DNA of 64,000 bases. Origin: Zea mays. Lineage: Eukaryota; Streptophyta; Magnoliopsida; Poales; Poaceae. A program made the translations under genes and the position numbers. The notes under the pieces are model-generated. The model was given only the letters and a program-made list of their open reading frames with translations, had not been told where the DNA came from and ran no database searches. The stretch lies in NCBI RefSeq assembly GCF_902167145.1, contig NC_050101.1, forward strand, positions 176,448,428-176,512,427, written 5' to 3'. Of the stretch, positions 57,993-64,000 are shown in pieces (within the stretch, counting starts at the first letter, position 1; every line of letters begins with the position of its first letter).

Positions 57993-60693
57993 ATGTCGGG
58001 AGATCACGCCAAGAAGGAGATGGAGACCGGCGAAAAGCCCACTACAAGCCACGGGAGCACTTCATCGGAAGAGTCCCGCACCAAGAGGAAGGAGAAGAAG
58101 AAGATCTCCTCCAACAAAGGGAAGGAGAAGAAATCTTCTTCTCACCACAAAGAGAAGAAGGAAAAATCTTCTTCCCACAAGCCGCATCGGAGTGGGGACA
58201 AGAAGAAAAGAATGAGGAAGGTGGTCTACTACGAGACTGATTCTTCATCGGCATCCACCTCCGGCTCCGACGCGGCATCCGTCACTTCTAAGCGCCAAGA
58301 GCGCAAGAAATATAGTAAGATCCCCTACGCTACCCTCGCATTTCCAAACATACACCTTTACTTTCCGTCCCATTAGGCAAACCACCAACTTTTGATGGTG
58401 AAGATTACGCTAGGTGGAGCGATTTAATGCGATTTCATCTAACCTCGCTCCACAAAAGTATATGGGATGTTGTTGAGTTTGGTGCACAGGTACCATCCGT
58501 AGGGGATGAAGACTATAATGAGGATGAGGTGGCCCAAATCGAGCACTTCAACTCTCAAGCGACAACAATACTCCTCGCCTCACTAAGTAGAGAGGAATAT
58601 AACAAAGTACAAGGGTTGAAGAGTGCCAAGGAGGTTTGGGATGTGCTCAAAACCGCGCACGAGGGAGACGAGCTCACCAAGATCACCAAGCGGGAAACGA
58701 TCGAGGGGGAGCTTGGTCGGTTCCGGCTTCGCAAAGGGGAGGAGCCACAACACATGTACAACCGGCTCAAGACCTTAGTGAACCAAGTGCGCAACCTCGG
58801 GAGCGTAAAGTGGGATGACCATGAAGTGGTTAAGGTTATTCTAAGATCTCTTATTTTCCTTAACCCTACTCAAGTTCAATTAATTCGTGGTAATCCTAGA
58901 TATACTAAAATGACCCCCGAGGAAGTAATCGGGCATTTTGTAAGTTTTGAGTGCATGATCGAAGGCTCGAGGAAGATCAACGAGCTTGATGATCCATCTA
59001 CATCCGAAGTTCAACCCGTCGCATTCAAGGCGATGGAAGAAAAGAAGGAGGAGTCTACCCCAAGTCGACAACCCATAGACGCCTCCAAGCTTGACAATGA
59101 GGAAATGGCGCTCGTCATCAAGAGCTTCCGCCAAATCCTCAAGCAAAGGAGAGGGAAAGACTACAAGTCCCGCTCCAAGAAGGTTTGCTACAAGTGTGGT
59201 AAGCCCGGTCATTTACCTAGTGCTACAAATGTCCTATATCTAGTGACAGTGACCGAGGCGATGACAAGAAGGGGAGAAGAAAGGAGAAGAAGAGGTACTA
59301 CAAGAGGAAGGGTGGCGATGCCCATGTTTGTCGAGAGTGGGACTCCGACGAAAGCTCTAGCGACTCCTCCGACGACGAGGACGCCGCCAACATCGCCGTC
59401 ACCAAGGGACTTCTCTTCCCCAACGTCGGCCACAAGTGCCTCATGGCAAAGGACGGCAAACGGAAGAAGGTTAAATCTAACTCCTCCACTAAATATGAGT
59501 CTTCTAGTGACGATAATGCTAGTGATGAGGAGGATAATTTGCGCATTCTCTTTGCCAATCTTAACATGGAGCAAAAAGAAAAATTAAACGAACTGATTAG
59601 TGCTATTCATGAAAAGGATGACCTTTTGGATTCCCAAGAGGATTGTCTAATTAAAGAAAACAAGAAACATGTTAAGGTTAAAAATGCTTATGCTCTAGAA
59701 GTAGAAAAATGTCAAAAACTATCTAGTGAGCTAAGCACTTGCCGAGACATGATTGCCAACCTTAGAAATGAGAATGCTAATTTGTTAGCTAAGGTTGATA
59801 CTCATGTTTGCAATGTTTCAATTCCCAACCCTAGAGATAATAATGATGATTTGCTTGCTAGGATTGAAGAATTGAACATTTCTCTTGCTAGTCTTAGATT
59901 AGAAAATGAAAATTTGATTGCTAAGGCTAAAGATTTTGATGTTTGCAAAGTTACAATTTCCGATCTTAAAGATAAAAATGATATTCTTCATGCTAAGATT
60001 GTTGAACTTAATTCTTGCAAACCATCTACATCTACCATTGAGCATGTCACTATTTGTACTAGATGTAGAGATGTTGATATCAATGCTATTCATGATCATA
60101 TGACTTTAATTAAACAACAAAATGATCATATAGCAATATTAGATGCTAAAATTGCCGAGCATAACTTAGAAAATGAAAAATTTAAATTTGCTAGAAGTAT
60201 GCTCTATAATGGGAGACGCCCTGGCATAAAGGATGGCATTGGCTTCCAAAGGGGAAACAATGTCAAACTTAGTGCCCCTCCTAAAAGATTGTCTAATTTT
60301 ATAAAGGGCAAGGCTCCCATGCCTCAGGATAACGAGGGTTACATTTTATACCCTGCCGGTTATCCCGAGAGCAAAATTAGGAGAATTCACTCTAGGAAAT
60401 CTCACTCTAGCCCAAATCATGCTTTTATATATAAGGGTGAGACATCTAGCTCTAGGCAACCAACCCGTGCTAAGTTGCCTAAGAAGAAAACTCCTAGTGC
60501 ATCAAATGAGCATGACATTTTATTTAAAACTTTTGATGCATCTTATGTTTTAACAAACAAATCCGGCAAAGTAGTTGCCAAGTATGTTGGGGGCAAGCAC
60601 AAGGGGTCAAAGACTTGTGTTTGGGTACCCAAAGTTCTTGTGTCTAATGCCAAAGGACCCAAAACCATTTGGGTACCTAAAGTCAAGAACTAA
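57993..60693 (+). pseudogene. Gag of the second Sirevirus, two frameshifts
   Basis: The ATG at 57993 starts a Lys/Ser-rich N-terminus (MSGDHAKKEMETGEK). The frame shifts near 58325, continues through the capsid-like part (WDVVEFGAQVPS, EEPQHMYNRLKTL) and breaks again inside the zinc knuckle after CYKCGKPGH (near 59210). The third frame (59443-60693) covers the coiled-coil C-terminal half and ends WVPKVKN-TAA. Order and content match the Gag of the first Sirevirus. The knuckle itself is damaged, so RNA packaging by this copy would fail even without the frame changes. Confidence 0.88.
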
Positions 60694-60706
60694 ACTTGTT
60701 TTGTAG

Positions 60707-63700
60707 GTTTATGCATCCGGGGGCTCAAGTTGGATACTCGACAGCGGGTGCACAAACCACATGACAGGGGAGAAAAAGATGTTCTCCTCATATGAGAAAA
60801 ACCAAGATCCCCAAAGAACGATCACATTCGGGGATGGAAATCAAGGTTTGGTCAAAGGTCTTGGTAAAATTGCTATTTCACCTGACCATTCCATTTCAAA
60901 TGTTTTTCTTGTTGATTCATTAGATTACAATTTGCTTTCCGTATCTCAATTATGTCAAATGGGCTACAACTGTCTATTCACTGATGTAGGTGTCACTGTC
61001 TTTAGAAGAAGTGATGATTCAATAGCATTTAAGGGAGTGTTAGAGGGTTAGCTATACTTGGTAGATTTTGATAGAGCTGAACTTACACTTGCTTAATTGC
61101 TAAGACTAACATGGGTTGGCTCTGGCACCGCCGACTAGCCCATGTTGGGATGAAGAATCTTCATAAGCTTCTAAAGGGAGAACACATTTTAGGATTAACA
61201 AATGTTCATTTTGAGAAAGACAGGATTTGTAGCGCATGCCAAGCAGGAAAGCAAGTTGGCACTCATCATCCGCATAAGAACATAATGACAACCGACAGGC
61301 CACTGGAGCTCCTACACATGGATCTATTCGGCCCGATCGCTTACATAAGCATCGGCGGGAGTAAGTACTGTCTAGTTATTGTGGATGATTATTCTCGCTT
61401 CACTTGGGTATTCTTTTTACAGGAAAAATCTCAAACCCAAGAGACCTTAAAGGGATTCTTGAGACGAGCTCAAAATGAGTTCGGCTTAAGGATCAAGAAA
61501 ATAAGAAGCGACAACGGGACGGAGTTCAAGAACTCTCAAATTGAAGGCTTCCTTGAGGAGGAGGGCATCAAGCATGAGTTCTCTTCTCCCTACACGCCAC
61601 AACAAAATGGTGTAGTGGAGAGGAAGAATCGAACTCTATTGGACATGGCAAGAACCATGCTTGATGAGTACAAGACTTCGGATCGGTTTTGGGCGGAGGC
61701 GGTCAACACCGCCTGCTACGCCATCAACCGGTTGTATCTACACCGAATCCTCAAGAAGACATCATACGAACTCCTAACCGGTAAAAAACCCAACATTTCA
61801 TATTTTAGAGTCTTTGGTAGCAAATGCTTTATTCTTGTTAAAAGAGGTAGAAAATCTAAATTTGCTCCTAAGACCGTAGAAGGCTTTTTACTAGGATATG
61901 ATTCAAACACAAGGGCATATAGAGTCTTTAACAAGTCCACTGGACAAGTTGAAGTTTCTTGTGACGTTGTGTTTGATGAGACTAACGGCTCTCAAGTAGA
62001 GCAAGTTGATCTTGATGAAGTAGGTGAAGAAGAGGCTCCATGCATCGCGCTAAGGAACATGTCCATTGGGGATGTGTGTCCTAAGGAATCCAAAGAGCCT
62101 ACAAATGCACAAGATCAACCATCCTCCTCAATGCAAGCATCCCCACCGACTCAAAATGAGGATGAGGCTCAAGTTGATGAAATAGAAGATCAAGCAAATG
62201 AGCCACCTCAAGATGACGGCAATGATCAAGGGGGAGATGCAAATGATCAAGAAAAGGAGGATGAGCAAGAACCAAGGCCACCACACCCAAGAGTCCATCA
62301 AGCAATCCAACGAGATCACCCCGTCGACACCATCCTCGGCGACATTCATAAGGGGGTAACTACTAGATCTCGTGTTGCTCATTTTTGTGAACATTACTCT
62401 TTTGTTTCCTCTATTGAGCCACACAGGGTAGAGGAAGCTCTCCAAGATTCGGATTGGGTGGTGGCAATGCAAGAGGAGCTCAACAACTTCACTAGGAATG
62501 AGGTATGGCATTTAGTTCCACGTCCTAATCAAAATGTTGTAGGAACCAAATGGGTCTTCCGCAACAAGCAAGACGAGCATGGTGTGGTGACAAGGAACAA
62601 AGCTCGACTTGTGGCCAAGGGATACTCCCAAGTCGAAGGTTTGGATTTCGGTGAAACCTATGCACCCGTAGCTAGGCTTGAGTCAATTCGCATATTATTA
62701 GCCTATGCTACTTACCATGGCTTTAAGCTTTATCAAATGGACGTGAAAAGCGCCTTCCTCAATGGACCAATCAAGGAAGAGGTCTATGTTGAGCAACCTC
62801 CCGGCTTTGAAGACAGTGAGTATCCTAACCATGTCTATAAGCTCTCTAAGGCGCTTTATGGGCTCAAGCAAGCCCCAAGAGCATGGTATGAATGCCTTAG
62901 AGATTTTCTTATTGCAAATGGATTCAAAGTCGGAAAGGCCGATCCTACACTCTTTACTAAAACTCTTGAAAATGACTTGTTTGTATGCCAAATTTATGTT
63001 GATGATATTATATTTGGGTCTACTAACGAGTCTACATGTGAAGAGTTTAGTAGGATCATGACACAGAAGTTCGAGATGTCTATGATGGGGGAGTTGAAAT
63101 ATTGTCTAGGATTCCAAGTGAAGCAACTCCAAGAGGGCACCTTCATTAGCCAAACGAAGTACACTCAAGACATTCTAAACAAGTTTGGGATGAAGGATGC
63201 CAAGCCCATCAAGACACCCATGGGAACTAATGGGCATCTCGACCTCGACACGGGAGGTAAGTCCGTGGATCAAAAGGTATACCGGTCGATGATAGGATCG
63301 TTACTCTATTTATGTGCATCTCGACCGAATATTATGCTTTTCGTATGCATGTGTGCAAGATTCCAAGCCGACCCTAAGGAAGCTCACCTTACGGCCGTAA
63401 AACGAATCTTGAGATATTTAGCTTATACTCCTAAGTTTGGGCTTTGGTATCCTAAGGGATCCACATTTGATTTGATTGGATATTCGGATGCCGATTGGGC
63501 GGGGTGCAAAATCAATAGGAAGAGCACATCGGGGACTTGCCAGTTCTTGGGAAGATCCTTGGTGTCTTGGGCTTCAAAGAAGCAAAATTCGGTCGCTCTT
63601 TCCACCGCCGAAGCCGAGTACATTGCCGCAGGTCATTGTTGCGCGCAATTGCTCTAGATGAGGCAAACCCTGCGGGACTACAGTTACAAATTAACCAAAG

Positions 63701-63951
63701 TTCCTTTACTATGTGATAATGAGAGTGCAATCAAAATGGCCGACAATCCCGTCGAGCATAGCCGCACTAAACACATAGCCATTCGGTATCACTTTTTGAG
63801 GGATCACCAACAAAAGGGAGATATCGAGATTTCTTACATTAATACTAAAGATCAATTAGCCGATATCTTTATCAAGCCTCTTGATGAACAATCTTTTAAC
63901 AAACTTAGGCATGAGCTCAATATTCTTGATTCGCGCAATTTCTTTTGCTAG
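60707..63951 (+). pseudogene. Pol of the second Sirevirus, stops and a frameshift
   Basis: The frame begins with GTT at 60707, 13 bases after the gag stop. Protease has DSGCTNHMTG (about 60740). A TAG at 61049-61051 and a one-base deletion near 61083 break the protease-integrase linker. From 61111 one long frame of 848 codons covers integrase ([21 protein letters not shown]), RT ([11 protein letters not shown]) and most of RNase H (STAEAEYIA). A TAG at 63655-63657 stands exactly where the first Sirevirus also has TAG; the frame then continues (MRQTLRDYSY) to a stop at 63951. Domain order is that of Copia elements. Confidence 0.9.
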
Positions 63952-64000
63952 ATTGCTCACATAGCTCATTTATATACCTTTGATCATACCCCTTCATATG

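Larger units (their letters stand above)
56611..64000 (+). mobile_element. Second Ty1/Copia Sirevirus (Opie/Ji type), 3' end outside the window
   Basis: It has a 5' LTR at 56611-57944, a PBS, gag and pol on the plus strand, and runs off the right edge before the 3' LTR. The 5 bases before the LTR (ACGTC, 56606-56610) are the expected target duplication; the second copy lies outside. It is inserted in the pol of the Gypsy element, so it is younger than that element. The LTR differs from that of the first Sirevirus, but the proteins are similar throughout, so they are related families. Gag has two frameshifts and pol has breaks, so it is non-autonomous. Confidence 0.93.

Overview
The window is plant nuclear DNA from a grass, almost certainly maize (Zea mays) or a close Zea relative. 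The evidence is two Sirevirus copies of the Opie/Ji type whose LTRs carry CACCGGAC..GTCCGGTG palindromes, a Tat-like Ty3/Gypsy element, Helitron ends that fit the maize terminal consensus (5' TCTMTAYTAMY, 3' CTAG after a GCACGG hairpin) with captured gene pieces, Stowaway MITEs, and GC-rich grass genes with GT-AG introns.

Layout. (1) 1-8634, + strand: the 3' part of a GBF-interacting-protein-1-like gene; two long introns hold LINE fragments and a MITE. (2) 11054-11495: a short element bounded by two opposed Helitron-like 3' ends. (3) 12382-26620, - strand: a mosaic of gene pieces (COR413 cold-acclimation membrane protein, unidentified exons, an ORF built on a 108-bp repeat, a 14-3-3 protein, another unidentified exon), split by a young, complete 8.9-kb Sirevirus (16197-25106, TSD GCTGT). 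(4) 26990-28609: a Helitron with both ends, carrying a decayed PP2C phosphatase fragment. (5) 28940-34617, + strand: a complete phytepsin-type aspartic protease gene with a saposin-like insert. (6) 36299-38520, + strand: a complete group IIb WRKY transcription factor gene with upstream W-boxes. (7) 39226-47879: a Helitron-like composite with three possible 5' ends and one good 3' end. It carries + strand, intron-containing fragments of a ubiquitin C-terminal hydrolase, an LRR receptor kinase and an ARGONAUTE4-type protein. (8) 48130-64000: nested LTR retrotransposons. An LTR/PBS remnant was entered by a decayed Tat-like Gypsy element (- strand), which was entered by a second Sirevirus (+ strand) that leaves the window on the right.

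The three ordinary host genes (GIP1-like, phytepsin, WRKY) have splice phases that chain correctly, so they look functional. They encode separate jobs (G-box factor partner, vacuolar protease, stress regulator) with no sign of joint regulation. Most other coding sequence belongs to transposons or to gene fragments carried by transposons. The most unusual content is the collection of gene-capturing Helitrons, including one holding a piece of AGO4, a gene for transposon silencing. Exon coordinates were read by eye from splice sites and may be off by a base or two.
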